Part shown: positions 35,336 through 43,594 of the stretch, piece after piece | How positions within the stretch are numbered: position 1 is the first letter of the stretch | Layout: each line of letters begins with the position of its first letter | DNA from: Blastococcus carthaginiensis | GTDB taxonomy: Bacteria; Actinomycetota; Actinomycetes; Mycobacteriales; Geodermatophilaceae | Assembly (NCBI RefSeq): GCF_030731085.1 | Contig: NZ_JASNFN010000001.1 | Coordinates: forward strand, 496,001-560,000 | Direction: 5' to 3' | Length of the DNA: 64,000 nucleotides | Translations under genes and position numbers: made by a program | The notes under the pieces: model-generated | Seen by the model: the letters and a program-made list of their open reading frames with translations, nothing else | The model's database searches: none | What the model was told of the DNA's origin: nothing

Positions 35336-35635
35336 TTACACCCCGGCGGCGACGGCGGCCGGCTCGGCGGCGATCAGCCGGGCCCGCTCCTCCTCGCTCA
35401 TGCCGCCCCAGACGCCGTAGGGCTCGCGGACGGCCAGCGCGTGCTTCAGGCACGCGTCGACGACGGGGCAGCGCGAGCAGACGGCCTTGGCCGCGGACTG
35501 CCGCCGCGCCCGGGCCGGCCCGCGCTCCCCGTCGGGGTGGAAGAAGAGGGACGTGTTCTCGCCACGGCAGGCGCCGTGGAGCTGCCAGTCCCAGACCTCG
35601 GCCACGGGCGTCGGGAGTCTGCGGATGTCGGCCAT
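35336..35635 (-). CDS. whiD: WhiB-family Fe-S regulator, WhiD/WhiB3-like
   Basis: A 99-residue protein. Four cysteines (C23, C53, C56, C62) bind a [4Fe-4S] cluster, followed by the beta-turn GVWGGMS that contacts sigma-A region 4. The N-terminal part VAEVWDWQLHGACRG and FFHPDGERG are characteristic of the WhiD (Streptomyces) / WhiB3 (M. tuberculosis) branch. ATG 35635 follows GGAGGAGA. Divergent from a bldM-like gene, as in Streptomyces. Confidence 0.92.
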   Translation of the reverse strand: MADIRRLPTPVAEVWDWQLHGACRGENTSLFFHPDGERGPARARRQSAAKAVCSRCPVVDACLKHALAVREPYGVWGGMSEEERARLIAAEPAAVAAGV

Positions 35636-35890
35636 GTCTCCTCCAGGACTCGGTAGAGCCGGAGGGGGCTGTCCGGCTGCAAGGGGCCCGGTGCCCTCGC
35701 CGTCCCACGTCCAAACACAGCCGATTCGCAACTTTTGCCCCGTGTGCGGTGCGTCACCTGGTCACCGGGCCGCTCACCCCCCGGGGTGAGGGCGTCTGTT
35801 CCGCCGCCGGGGAGTCGATCACTGTGGCTCCAGGTCGTGCTGACGTCCGGGAGGGGGAGCTACCCGGACCGGCTGCGCGACCCGCGCGGA

Positions 35891-35952
35891 GGTGGAGGGC
35901 CCACGAGGGCCCTCCACCCGAGCGACACCCGGCCGGGTGCCTTCCCGGCCGG
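35891..35952 (+). other. Two strong hairpins upstream of bldM-like gene
   Basis: GGTGGAGGGCC/GGCCCTCCACC (35891-35901/35908-35918, 11 bp, 6-nt loop), then CCGGCCGGG/CCCGGCCGG (35929-35937/35944-35952, 9 bp). Both are perfect. They lie within the 363-nt whiD-bldM intergenic region, 47-108 nt before the bldM GTG, in the probable leader. The rest of that region holds the presumed divergent promoters, including the unusually AT-rich segment near 35720-35740; no confident boxes were found. Confidence 0.6.
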
Positions 35953-35998
35953 TGGGGGGACCCGTCCGCCGAGCGGCCGGGAGGAGCGAGGAGCTGGC

Positions 35999-36709
35999 GT
36001 GATCGACGACAGGATGCGCGCACCCGTGCACGGCGCGACCGTGTGGGTGTACGACGAGCGACGGCGGGTCCGGGACGACGTCGCCTCACGGCTGGTCGCC
36101 CTGCCCTTCGTCGGCCGGGTCGAGGTGGTCGGTGACGCGCAGTCGCTGATGGCCCGTCTGGCCACCCGCACGCCCGACGTCCTGGTCGTCGGCACGCAGC
36201 GGGCCGTCGACACCGGGCTGTCCGCCGCCACGCAGGCGCTCCGGTCGCACCCGGGGCTGCCGGTGCTGGTTCTCGGCGCACCCGACGACGCCGACAGCGT
36301 CCGGGCCGCCGTGGCCTTCGGCGCCCGCGGCTACCTGCGGTGGGACGCGACCGCCATCGAGATGGGCCTCGGCCTCTCCCGGGCCGGGCTGCGGGCCGAC
36401 GGCCGGATCCCGCAGCAGCCGACCGCGCCGGCGCCCGCGTGGAGCGGTGCCGCCCCGCTGGCGGGCTCCGCGCCCACCACGGTGCGCTCGACCGTGCGCG
36501 ACTCCGCCCCGGCCGTGGCGCTGTCCATGCGCGAGATGCAGGTGCTCACCGGGATGAGCCAGGGCAAGAGCAACGCCCAGATCGGCCGGGAGCTCTACCT
36601 GTCCGAGGACACCATCAAGACCCACGCCCGCCGGCTGTTCCGCAAGCTGGGCGCCAAGGACCGCGCCGAGGCGGTGGCCACCGGCTTCCGCCGCGGCATC
36701 ATGACCTGA
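35999..36709 (+). CDS. bldM: BldM-like orphan response regulator with degenerate receiver
   Basis: A 236-residue protein. Residues 15-130 keep a CheY-like outline, but the phosphoacceptor position reads PDVLVVGTQ (no Asp) and the acidic pair is reduced to YDERR. Residues 175-236 are a LuxR-type helix-turn-helix (REMQVLTGMSQGKSNAQIGRELYLSEDTIKTHARRLFRKLG), very like Streptomyces BldM. GTG 35999 has GAGGAGCGAGGAG upstream. The whiD-bldM-guaB synteny supports orthology; the symbol is by analogy. Confidence 0.8.
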   Translation: MIDDRMRAPVHGATVWVYDERRRVRDDVASRLVALPFVGRVEVVGDAQSLMARLATRTPDVLVVGTQRAVDTGLSAATQALRSHPGLPVLVLGAPDDADSVRAAVAFGARGYLRWDATAIEMGLGLSRAGLRADGRIPQQPTAPAPAWSGAAPLAGSAPTTVRSTVRDSAPAVALSMREMQVLTGMSQGKSNAQIGRELYLSEDTIKTHARRLFRKLGAKDRAEAVATGFRRGIMT

Positions 36710-36734
36710 GCGGTCACCGACCGACGAACGCATG

Positions 36735-36771
36735 CCGAGGGCCGTCCCCCGAACCGGGAGACGGCCCTCGG
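36735..36771 (+). terminator. Terminator after bldM-like gene
   Basis: CCGAGGGCCGTC (36735-36746) pairs perfectly with 36760-36771 (12 bp) across a 13-nt loop, 26 nt after the stop. Confidence 0.75.
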
Positions 36772-36808
36772 TGCGTCGCCGTCCGCCTGCGGGCCGTGCG
36801 GTGTTCGA

Positions 36809-36861
36809 GGGACGACGGACGCGCTCAGCGCAACCGGGGGACGGCCACCTGGTCGCGGTGT
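36809..36861 (+). repeat. 53-nt intergenic repeat B, copy 1
   Basis: Nearly identical (52 of 53) to 36904-36956, 95 nt downstream. Core GCTCAGCGCAACCGGGGGACGGCC. No flanking hairpin at this copy. Confidence 0.85.
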
Positions 36862-36903
36862 GGTGCAGGGTCGGTCCGAGTGGGGCCCGGAGGGTTCCGC
36901 GTA

Positions 36904-36971
36904 GGGACGACGGACGCGCTCAGCGCAACCGGGGGACGGCCACCTGGCCGCGGTGTCGTCCGGAGGACGAC
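36904..36971 (-). repeat. Intergenic repeat B, copy 2, with terminator hairpin for the minus-strand gene
   Basis: The repeat core (36904-36956) ends in GTCGTCC-GGA-GGACGAC (36955-36971), 7 nt from the stop of the minus-strand DUF5319-like gene. The copy after the M23 peptidase gene has the same hairpin with two compensated base pairs, so the stem is selected, most likely as a terminator. Confidence 0.75.
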
Positions 36972-36978
36972 GAAGAAC

Positions 36979-37383
36979 TCAGTCGTCGCGGGCGTGGCGG
37001 CCGGTGCGCCCGCCGCTGGGCTCGTCCCGCTCGGCCAGCGCCGCGATGCCGTCGGCGTACCCGCTGGCGTAGTCCCAGCTGACGTAGTCGTCCGGGTTCG
37101 GGTCGAAGGGCGGCTCGTGCCGGCCGGTCTGCCCCTCGTCGAGCAGTTGGCGCAGGTTGGCCTGCATCAGCGCCCAGTCGACGTGGTGCTCCTCCTCGCA
37201 GTCGGGGCAGTCGACCACGATGCCCTTGATGCCGGTCGGCTCGAGCAGGGTGCGGAAGACCTCGAGCTCGGCCAGGTCGTCGAGCACCCCGGCGCGCTCC
37301 TCCATCGTGAGCGGCGGAGGGGCTGGCCCGTCGGCCGGGCCGAAGTCCGGCCCGAAGGCGTCGTCGAACGGAGACACGGTCAC
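36979..37383 (-). CDS. DUF5319-like conserved actinobacterial protein
   Basis: A 134-residue acidic soluble protein with PPLTMEERAGVLDDLAELEVFRTLLEPTGIKGIVVDCPDCEEEHHVDW and PFDPNPDDYVSWDYASGYADG. The CPDC pair plus two His could bind a metal. The pattern fits DUF5319, a family I associate with this whiD-bldM-guaB neighbourhood in actinobacteria; function unknown. GTG 37383 was chosen because the conserved part starts at once; the frame is open to 37569. Confidence 0.75.
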   Translation of the reverse strand: MTVSPFDDAFGPDFGPADGPAPPPLTMEERAGVLDDLAELEVFRTLLEPTGIKGIVVDCPDCEEEHHVDWALMQANLRQLLDEGQTGRHEPPFDPNPDDYVSWDYASGYADGIAALAERDEPSGGRTGRHARDD

Positions 37384-37513
37384 ACGGTAGCCGTCGAGCG
37401 GGCGGAGCACCGCCCCCTCCGTGCCGCCGCCTACGATCAGGCCAGGTCCCGCGCGCCAGCGAGGTGTGTCGACCGGTGTCCGACCCGAACCGCGCCGAAG
37501 GGTGGCCGCGCAC

Positions 37514-39028
37514 ATGCAGCCCGACTCCGTGCCCGAGCTGCCGGCGAAGTTCGCCCGGCTCGGGCTCACCTACGACGACGTCCTGCTCGTGCCCGGGGCG
37601 TCCGACGTCGTCCCGGCCGAGGTGGACACCAACAGCCGGGTGACCCGGCGGATCACCCTGGCGGTGCCGCTGCTGTCCAGCGCGATGGACACCGTGACCG
37701 AGGCGCGCATGGCGATCGCCATGGCCCGCGTCGGCGGCATGGGCGTGCTGCACCGCAACCTCTCCGCGGAGGAGCAGGCCGGCCAGGTCGACCTGGTCAA
37801 GCGGTCGGAGGCCGGAATGGTCACCAACCCGGTCACCTGCTCGCCGGAGAACACGCTCGCCGAGGTCGACGCGCTCTCGGCCCGCTACCGCATCTCGGGG
37901 GCGCCGGTCGTCGACGCCGACGGGGTCCTGCTCGGCATCGTCACCAACCGCGACATGCGGTTCGAGACCGACATGAACCGGCTCGTGCGCGACGTCATGA
38001 CGCCGATGCCGCTGGTCACCGCCCCGGTGGGCGTCGACCCGGAGACCGCCCTCGGCCTGCTCTCCCAGCACAAGATCGAGAAGCTGCCGCTGGTCGACGA
38101 GTCCGGCCGGCTGCGCGGGCTGATCACCGTCAAGGACTTCGTGAAGCGCGACCAGTTCCCGCTCTCCACGAAGGACGCCGACGGGCGCCTGGTCGTCGGC
38201 GCCGCCCTGGGCGTCGGCGAGGACGCCTACAAGCGCGCCGGGCTGCTGGTCGAGGCCGGTGTCGACGTGCTCGTGGTCGACACCGCGCACGGCCACCAGC
38301 GGGCGGTGCTGGAGATGGTCGCGCGGGTGAAGCAGGACTTCGGTGGCGACGGCGGGCTGGAGGTCGTCGGCGGCAACGTCGCGACCCGCGCCGGCGCACA
38401 GGCCCTGATCGACGCCGGGGTGGACGCGGTGAAGGTCGGCGTGGGCCCCGGGTCCATCTGCACGACCCGCGTGGTCGCCGGTGTGGGCGTGCCGCAGATC
38501 AGCGCCATCTACGAGGCCTGGCTCGCGGCCGGCCCGGCCGGGGTCCCGGTCATCGCCGACGGCGGGTTGCAGTACTCCGGTGACATCGCCAAGGCGCTCG
38601 TCGCCGGGGCCGACACCGTGATGATCGGTGGGCTCTTCGCCGGGGTCGAGGAGGCCCCGGGCGAGCTGGTCTTCATGAACGGCAAGCAGTACAAGACCTA
38701 CCGCGGCATGGGCAGCCTCGGCGCCATGCAGAAGCGCGGCAACCAGTCGTTCAGCCGCGACCGCTACTTCGCCGACGACGTCCTCTCCGACGACAAGCTC
38801 GTCCCCGAGGGCATCGAGGGCCAGGTGCCCTACCGGGGGGCGCTGTCCGGCGTCGCCCACCAGCTCGTCGGCGGCCTGCGCGCCTCCATGGGCTACGCCG
38901 GTGCCGGCACCGTCGCCGAGCTCAAGGAGCGCGGGCAGCTGACCCGGATCACCTCCGCCGGGCTGGTGGAGAGTCACCCCCACGACATCCAGATGACCGC
39001 CGAGGCACCGAACTACCGGGGGCGTTGA
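37514..39028 (+). CDS. guaB: IMP dehydrogenase
   Basis: Oxidises IMP to XMP, the committed step of GMP synthesis. The 504-residue product has the TIM barrel, two CBS domains (about 105-215) and the catalytic loop GPGSICTTR (Cys316), plus the flap region GMGSLGAMQKR. ATG 37514 was chosen (MQPDSVPELPAKFARLGLTYDDVLL). First of guaB-guaB3-guaA. Confidence 0.96.
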   Translation: MQPDSVPELPAKFARLGLTYDDVLLVPGASDVVPAEVDTNSRVTRRITLAVPLLSSAMDTVTEARMAIAMARVGGMGVLHRNLSAEEQAGQVDLVKRSEAGMVTNPVTCSPENTLAEVDALSARYRISGAPVVDADGVLLGIVTNRDMRFETDMNRLVRDVMTPMPLVTAPVGVDPETALGLLSQHKIEKLPLVDESGRLRGLITVKDFVKRDQFPLSTKDADGRLVVGAALGVGEDAYKRAGLLVEAGVDVLVVDTAHGHQRAVLEMVARVKQDFGGDGGLEVVGGNVATRAGAQALIDAGVDAVKVGVGPGSICTTRVVAGVGVPQISAIYEAWLAAGPAGVPVIADGGLQYSGDIAKALVAGADTVMIGGLFAGVEEAPGELVFMNGKQYKTYRGMGSLGAMQKRGNQSFSRDRYFADDVLSDDKLVPEGIEGQVPYRGALSGVAHQLVGGLRASMGYAGAGTVAELKERGQLTRITSAGLVESHPHDIQMTAEAPNYRGR

Positions 39029-39030
39029 GC

Positions 39031-40203
39031 ATGAACGCGCGCGACACCGTCGACATCGGCCTCAACCGCTTCGCCCGCCGGGGCTACGACCTCGACGAGG
39101 TCTCCATCGTGCCCTCGCGGCGGACCCGCGACGTCGACGACGTCTCGACCGCCTGGCAGATCGACGCCTTCCGGTTCGACATCCCGCTGGTGACCAGCCC
39201 CAGCGACGCCGTCGTCAGCCCGGCGACGGCGATCGCCGTCGGGCGGGCCGGTGGCCTCGGCGTGCTCAACGGCGAGGGCCTGTGGACCCGCTACGACGAC
39301 CCGACGGACGTGTACCGCCGGATCGCCGCGGCGGCCGCGGCCGGCGCCCCGCCCGTGGCGTTGCTGCAGGAGGTCTACGCCGAGCCGGTGAAGACCGACC
39401 TCATCACCGCCCGCATCAAGGAGATGGGCGAGGCCGGCGTCACCACGGCGATCCGCATCTCCCCGCAGCACACCGAGCAGCTCGCGCCCGCGGCGCTCTC
39501 GGCCGGGGTGGACCTGCTGGTCATCCAGGGCACGATCGTCTCGGCCGAGCACGTGACCAGCCAGGGTGACGCGCTCAACCTCAAGGAGTTCATCGCCGAC
39601 CTCGACGTCCCGGTCATCGTGGGCGGTGCGGCGAACTACACCACCGCCCTGCACCTCATGCGCACCGGCGCGGCCGGCGTGATCGTCGGCGTCGGCGCCG
39701 ACACCTACTCGACGACCGACGCCGTCATGGGCATCCGCGTCCCACTGGCGAGCGCGATCGCCGACGCCGCCGCCGCCCGCCGCGACTACCTGGACGAGAC
39801 CGGCGGCCGGTACGTGCACGTGATCGCCAACGGCCGGATCGAGACCAGCGGCGCGATCGCCCGCGCGCTGGCCTGCGGTGCCGACGCCGTCCAGCTGGGG
39901 GAGCCGCTGCGCGCCGCGGCGGAGGCGCCCGGTGGCGGGGTGTGGTGGGACTCGGTGGCCGCGCACCCGCGGCTGCCGCGCGGCGGCACGTCCGCGCGGA
40001 TCGAGCCGGCCGGTTCGCTGGCCGACGTGCTGCTCGGCGAGGCCCGCAAGGCCGACGGGCGCACCAACCTGTTCGGTGCGCTGGCCCGCACGATGGCCAA
40101 GACCGGGTACTCCGATCTCAAGGAGTTCCAGCGCGTCGACCTCGTCATCGGGGGTGGGGCCCCCCGGGACGGGGCCCCCGGGCAGCAGAGCATCGGGGGC
40201 TGA
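39031..40203 (+). CDS. guaB3: GuaB3-family IMP dehydrogenase-related protein
   Basis: A 390-residue TIM-barrel protein related to IMP dehydrogenase but without CBS domains. The segment aligned to the catalytic loop reads GVGADTYSTTDAVMG, so the catalytic Cys appears to be Ser. It keeps barrel motifs such as VTSPSDAVVSPATAIAVGRAGGLG and IANGRIETSGAIARALACGADAVQLG. ATG 39031 is 3 nt after guaB. Conserved between guaB and guaA in actinobacteria; activity debated. Confidence 0.9.
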   Translation: MNARDTVDIGLNRFARRGYDLDEVSIVPSRRTRDVDDVSTAWQIDAFRFDIPLVTSPSDAVVSPATAIAVGRAGGLGVLNGEGLWTRYDDPTDVYRRIAAAAAAGAPPVALLQEVYAEPVKTDLITARIKEMGEAGVTTAIRISPQHTEQLAPAALSAGVDLLVIQGTIVSAEHVTSQGDALNLKEFIADLDVPVIVGGAANYTTALHLMRTGAAGVIVGVGADTYSTTDAVMGIRVPLASAIADAAAARRDYLDETGGRYVHVIANGRIETSGAIARALACGADAVQLGEPLRAAAEAPGGGVWWDSVAAHPRLPRGGTSARIEPAGSLADVLLGEARKADGRTNLFGALARTMAKTGYSDLKEFQRVDLVIGGGAPRDGAPGQQSIGG

Positions 40204-40207
40204 CCGC

Positions 40208-41770
40208 GTGGACTTCCCGACCGTCCTCGTCGTCGACTTCGGTGCCCAGTACGCCCAGCTGATCGCCCGGCGCATCCGCGAGGCCGGCGTCTACTCGGAG
40301 ATCGTCTCCTCGGACGTGCCGGCCGAGGAGATCGTCGCCCGCAAGCCGGCCGCGATCGTGCTCTCCGGCGGTCCCTCGAGCGTCTACGCGCCCGAGGCCC
40401 CGCAGGTCGACCCGACGTTGTTCGAGTCCGGGGTCCCCGCGTTCGGCATCTGCTACGGCTTCCAGGCGATGGCCGCATCCCTCGGCGGCACCGTCGCCCG
40501 CACCGGTGACCGGGAGTACGGCGGCACCCCGCTGACCGTCACCACGCAGGCGCGGCTGTTCGGCGACCTGCCGGTCGAGCAGAACGTCTGGATGAGCCAC
40601 GGCGACGCCGTCTCCGCCGCGCCACCCGGGTTCACCGTCACCGCCACCTCCACCGGCGCCCCGGTCGCCGCGTTCGAGGACGTCGACCGCCGGCTCGCCG
40701 GTGTCCAGTTCCACCCGGAGGTGCGGCACACCGCCCACGGGCAGACGGTGCTCGAGCACTTCCTGTTCGACATCGCCGGGCTCGAGCCGACCTGGACGAT
40801 GAGCAACGTCGTCGACGACCAGGTCGTGGCGATCCGCGAGCGGATCGGCGACCGGCGGGCGCTGTGCGCGCTGTCCGGCGGGGTCGACTCCGCCGTCGCC
40901 GCGGCGCTCGTGCAGCGGGCGATCGGCGACAAGCTCACCTGCGTCTACGTCGACCACGGGCTGATGCGGGCCGGCGAGACCGAGCAGATCGAGCGCGACT
41001 TCGCCGCCACCACCGGCGCCGACCTGCGCGTGGTGGACGCCGGCGAGCAGTTCCTCGCCGCGCTCGCCGGGGTCAGCGACCCGGAGGAGAAGCGGAAGAT
41101 CATCGGCCGCGAGTTCATCCGGGTGTTCGAGCAGGCGGCCACCGACGTCGTCGCCGACGCCCAGGCGCACGGCGAGACGGTCGATTTCCTGGTGCAGGGC
41201 ACGCTCTACCCCGACGTCGTCGAGTCCGGCGGCGGTGCCGGGACGGCCAACATCAAGAGCCACCACAACGTGGGCGGGCTGCCCGAGGACCTCACCTTCG
41301 ACCTGGTCGAGCCGCTGCGAACCCTGTTCAAGGACGAGGTGCGCGAGGTCGGCCGGCAGCTCGGCCTGCCCGACCGGCTGGTGCAGCGCCAGCCGTTCCC
41401 CGGCCCGGGGCTCGGCATACGCATCGTCGGAGAAGTCACCCGCGAGCGGCTCGACGTGCTGCGCAAGGCCGACGCCATCGCCCGCGAGGAGCTCTCCGCG
41501 GCCACGCTGGACGACGAGATCTGGCAGTGCCCGGTGGTGCTGCTGGCCGACGTCCGCTCGGTCGGGGTCCAGGGCGACGGGCGCACCTACGGCCACCCGG
41601 TCGTGCTGCGCCCGGTGTCCAGCGAGGACGCGATGACCGCCGACTGGACCCGGCTGCCCTACGACGTGCTGGCGAGGATCTCCACCCGGATCACCAACGA
41701 GGTGGAGGAGATCAACCGGGTCGCCCTCGACGTGACCAGCAAGCCGCCCGGCACCATCGAGTGGGAGTAG
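40208..41770 (+). CDS. guaA: GMP synthase (glutamine-hydrolysing)
   Basis: Aminates XMP to GMP. The 520-residue product has the class I glutaminase domain (Cys82 in AFGICYGFQ, His/Glu in VQFHPEV), the PP-loop ATPase SGGVDSAVAAAL, and the C-terminal dimerisation domain ending RVALDVTSKPPGTIEWE. GTG 40208 (VDFPTVLVVDFGAQYAQL), 4 nt after guaB3. Confidence 0.96.
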   Translation: MDFPTVLVVDFGAQYAQLIARRIREAGVYSEIVSSDVPAEEIVARKPAAIVLSGGPSSVYAPEAPQVDPTLFESGVPAFGICYGFQAMAASLGGTVARTGDREYGGTPLTVTTQARLFGDLPVEQNVWMSHGDAVSAAPPGFTVTATSTGAPVAAFEDVDRRLAGVQFHPEVRHTAHGQTVLEHFLFDIAGLEPTWTMSNVVDDQVVAIRERIGDRRALCALSGGVDSAVAAALVQRAIGDKLTCVYVDHGLMRAGETEQIERDFAATTGADLRVVDAGEQFLAALAGVSDPEEKRKIIGREFIRVFEQAATDVVADAQAHGETVDFLVQGTLYPDVVESGGGAGTANIKSHHNVGGLPEDLTFDLVEPLRTLFKDEVREVGRQLGLPDRLVQRQPFPGPGLGIRIVGEVTRERLDVLRKADAIAREELSAATLDDEIWQCPVVLLADVRSVGVQGDGRTYGHPVVLRPVSSEDAMTADWTRLPYDVLARISTRITNEVEEINRVALDVTSKPPGTIEWE

Positions 41771-41776
41771 GAGGCA

Positions 41777-41822
41777 CCCTTCCTCCCCACCCTTCGCAGC
41801 TCAGGGCGGGCCCCGGGAAGGG
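41777..41822 (+). terminator. Terminator after guaA (repeat family C)
   Basis: CCCTTCC/GGAAGGG outer stem with the same TCCTCCCCACCCTTCGC core as the rpoA terminator. It is followed by two copies of (G/C)GGGCCGTTCCAGC...GTCACC (41821-41843 and 41869-41890), the tail also seen after map. The region to 41930 contains nothing else recognisable. Confidence 0.78.
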
Positions 41823-41930
41823 GGCCGTTCCAGCCACGTCACCTGACGCTCGGGCCGGGTCCCTGAGACGGGCCGTTCCAGCAGGTCACCGGCGCGGGCC
41901 GCGCTCCCGCAGGACGGGCGTCCCGACGCC

Positions 41931-43175
41931 TCAGGAGCCCACCGGCGGCATCTCGAAGACCACGAAGTAGAGCGCGACGTGAGCCAGTGCGGCGGCGCCG
42001 ACCGCCGCGACGAGGACAGACGTGCCCCGCCGACCGAGGTTCGCGCCCGCGAGGCAGATCAGCAGGATCGCCGGCAGCAGCCACTTGAGCCGTCCGAAGC
42101 CGTACCAGAAGTCGTGCTCGAGCAGGAGGAAGGACTCGAGCAGCGGGAAGGCGGACAGGAGGACCACCTCCCACTGGAACGTCGAGAGCAGGCGCCCGAC
42201 GATCAGCGCGACGACCAGCGCGGCGAGGAGGAATCCTCCGTAGTCCAGCACGAGGGCGTTGACGAAGCGCCAGCTCAGCAGGGGGAAGCCCTCCTGGGCG
42301 CCGGTGGCCGACCGGACCTCGGCTCGGTTCAGGAGCGCACGGAGGTAGGCGAGCGGGGTGGCGCGCGTCGTGACGAGCACGTGCGCGGTGATCAGCACGA
42401 GGGCCGTCACCATGCCGACCGCTGCGAAAAGGTTGGCCAGGAACGCCCTGTCCTTCGTCCGGTGGTGCTTGTAGAGCCCGTAGAGGGACCAACCCACGGC
42501 GGCGACGGCCCCCGTCCACGTGACGGCCGTCATGGCCGCACCGATGAGGAACGCCTGCCACCGACGTGGCCGACCCGCCCGCCTGACGAACACGACCAGG
42601 GACGCGAGGAAGACCGGCACCAGGAGTTCGTGGGACCAGTAGACGTTCATGTGGTACCAGAGCGTGCCGGTCGAGAACGTGTACATGGCCGCCCCCGTCA
42701 CGGCCATGACCTTGTTCCGGGTGAGGAGGAGGACGAGGTAGGCCACCAGCGCCACGCTCGCCCCGTGGAGCAGCAGGCCGAACACCTGGCTCGCCGCATA
42801 GGTCATGCCCAGGCCGAGTGCGTTCAGAGCGAGGTGCAGGACGACGAAGTGGGTGGACGGGAACGAGGTGTACACGGTCAGCTGAGGAAGGGCCGCATTG
42901 CGCAGGAACTGCGGATCCGTGCCGATGTACGAGGCGAACTTGTGCCCGAGGATCGGGTTGCTGCCGTACACCTCGAGCACGTATTGGTTGTGGATCCACA
43001 CGTTCGCGTTGTTCAGCCGCTGGTACGGCGTCCAACCCGAGTTCTGGATCGGGTCCATGCCCAGTGCCGGCAGGCGCAGCAGGACCGAGACGGCGAAGAG
43101 TGCGGCGATCGCGACGACGGGCCAGTAGCGGGAACAGGTGGTTCGCAACATGTGAGGCCGCGGGCGCCTTTCCAT
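41931..43175 (-). CDS. Predicted polytopic membrane protein, GT-C-like
   Basis: A 414-residue protein with a short basic N-terminus and about ten membrane helices. A large extracytoplasmic loop follows the first helix (LRLPALGMDPIQNSGWTPYQRLNNANVWIHNQYVLEVYGSNP) and contains an Asp and many aromatic residues. This resembles lipid-linked-sugar (GT-C) glycosyltransferases, but no family is certain. Its codons are visibly less GC-biased than those of its neighbours, so it may be acquired. ATG 43175 or 43151. Confidence 0.6.
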   Translation of the reverse strand: MERRPRPHMLRTTCSRYWPVVAIAALFAVSVLLRLPALGMDPIQNSGWTPYQRLNNANVWIHNQYVLEVYGSNPILGHKFASYIGTDPQFLRNAALPQLTVYTSFPSTHFVVLHLALNALGLGMTYAASQVFGLLLHGASVALVAYLVLLLTRNKVMAVTGAAMYTFSTGTLWYHMNVYWSHELLVPVFLASLVVFVRRAGRPRRWQAFLIGAAMTAVTWTGAVAAVGWSLYGLYKHHRTKDRAFLANLFAAVGMVTALVLITAHVLVTTRATPLAYLRALLNRAEVRSATGAQEGFPLLSWRFVNALVLDYGGFLLAALVVALIVGRLLSTFQWEVVLLSAFPLLESFLLLEHDFWYGFGRLKWLLPAILLICLAGANLGRRGTSVLVAAVGAAALAHVALYFVVFEMPPVGS

Positions 43176-43594
43176 CGGGTATCGCCGGCTCAGGCGTGGG
43201 GACGTCGACCGGTCACGGAGCCGGCCGCAGGGATCGACGGGTGTGGGCGGTCGTCACCCGTTCCGACGACACCCTGTGACGGCGTTCGCGCCGCACGGCG
43301 TTCGACCGTGCTCCGACGCCGAGCGTAGGTGCGGGCCGGCCGCTGCCCGTGGATCCACGGTGACGTCTGCGGCGGTCGCGACGGCTGTGCACGGATGGAC
43401 GACACGCGCCCGGGCCGACCACGGTCGCGGACGGGTCGGGTGCCCGGGCCCTCGCCGGCCGACGTGCTGGTCCCCGACCCCGGGGCTGCCCGCCGAGCAC
43501 GACATGACCCCGTCACCGTGCACTCGACGCGCGGGACCCGTCCTGTCGTGATCAGGTGGACGCCGGCCGTTGACGTCGAGGATCCGGAGGACGA
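43176..43594. other. 419-nt intergenic region without recognisable features
   Basis: Divergent promoter region for the GT-C-like gene and the exchanger gene. I found no convincing coding frame, RNA or promoter boxes apart from a GGAGGA binding site before the downstream GTG. Confidence 0.5.

Noticed and set aside
43545..43560. Possible third copy of repeat A (GTGATCAGGTGGA)
   Set aside because: Only about 9 bases match and neither hairpin is present.
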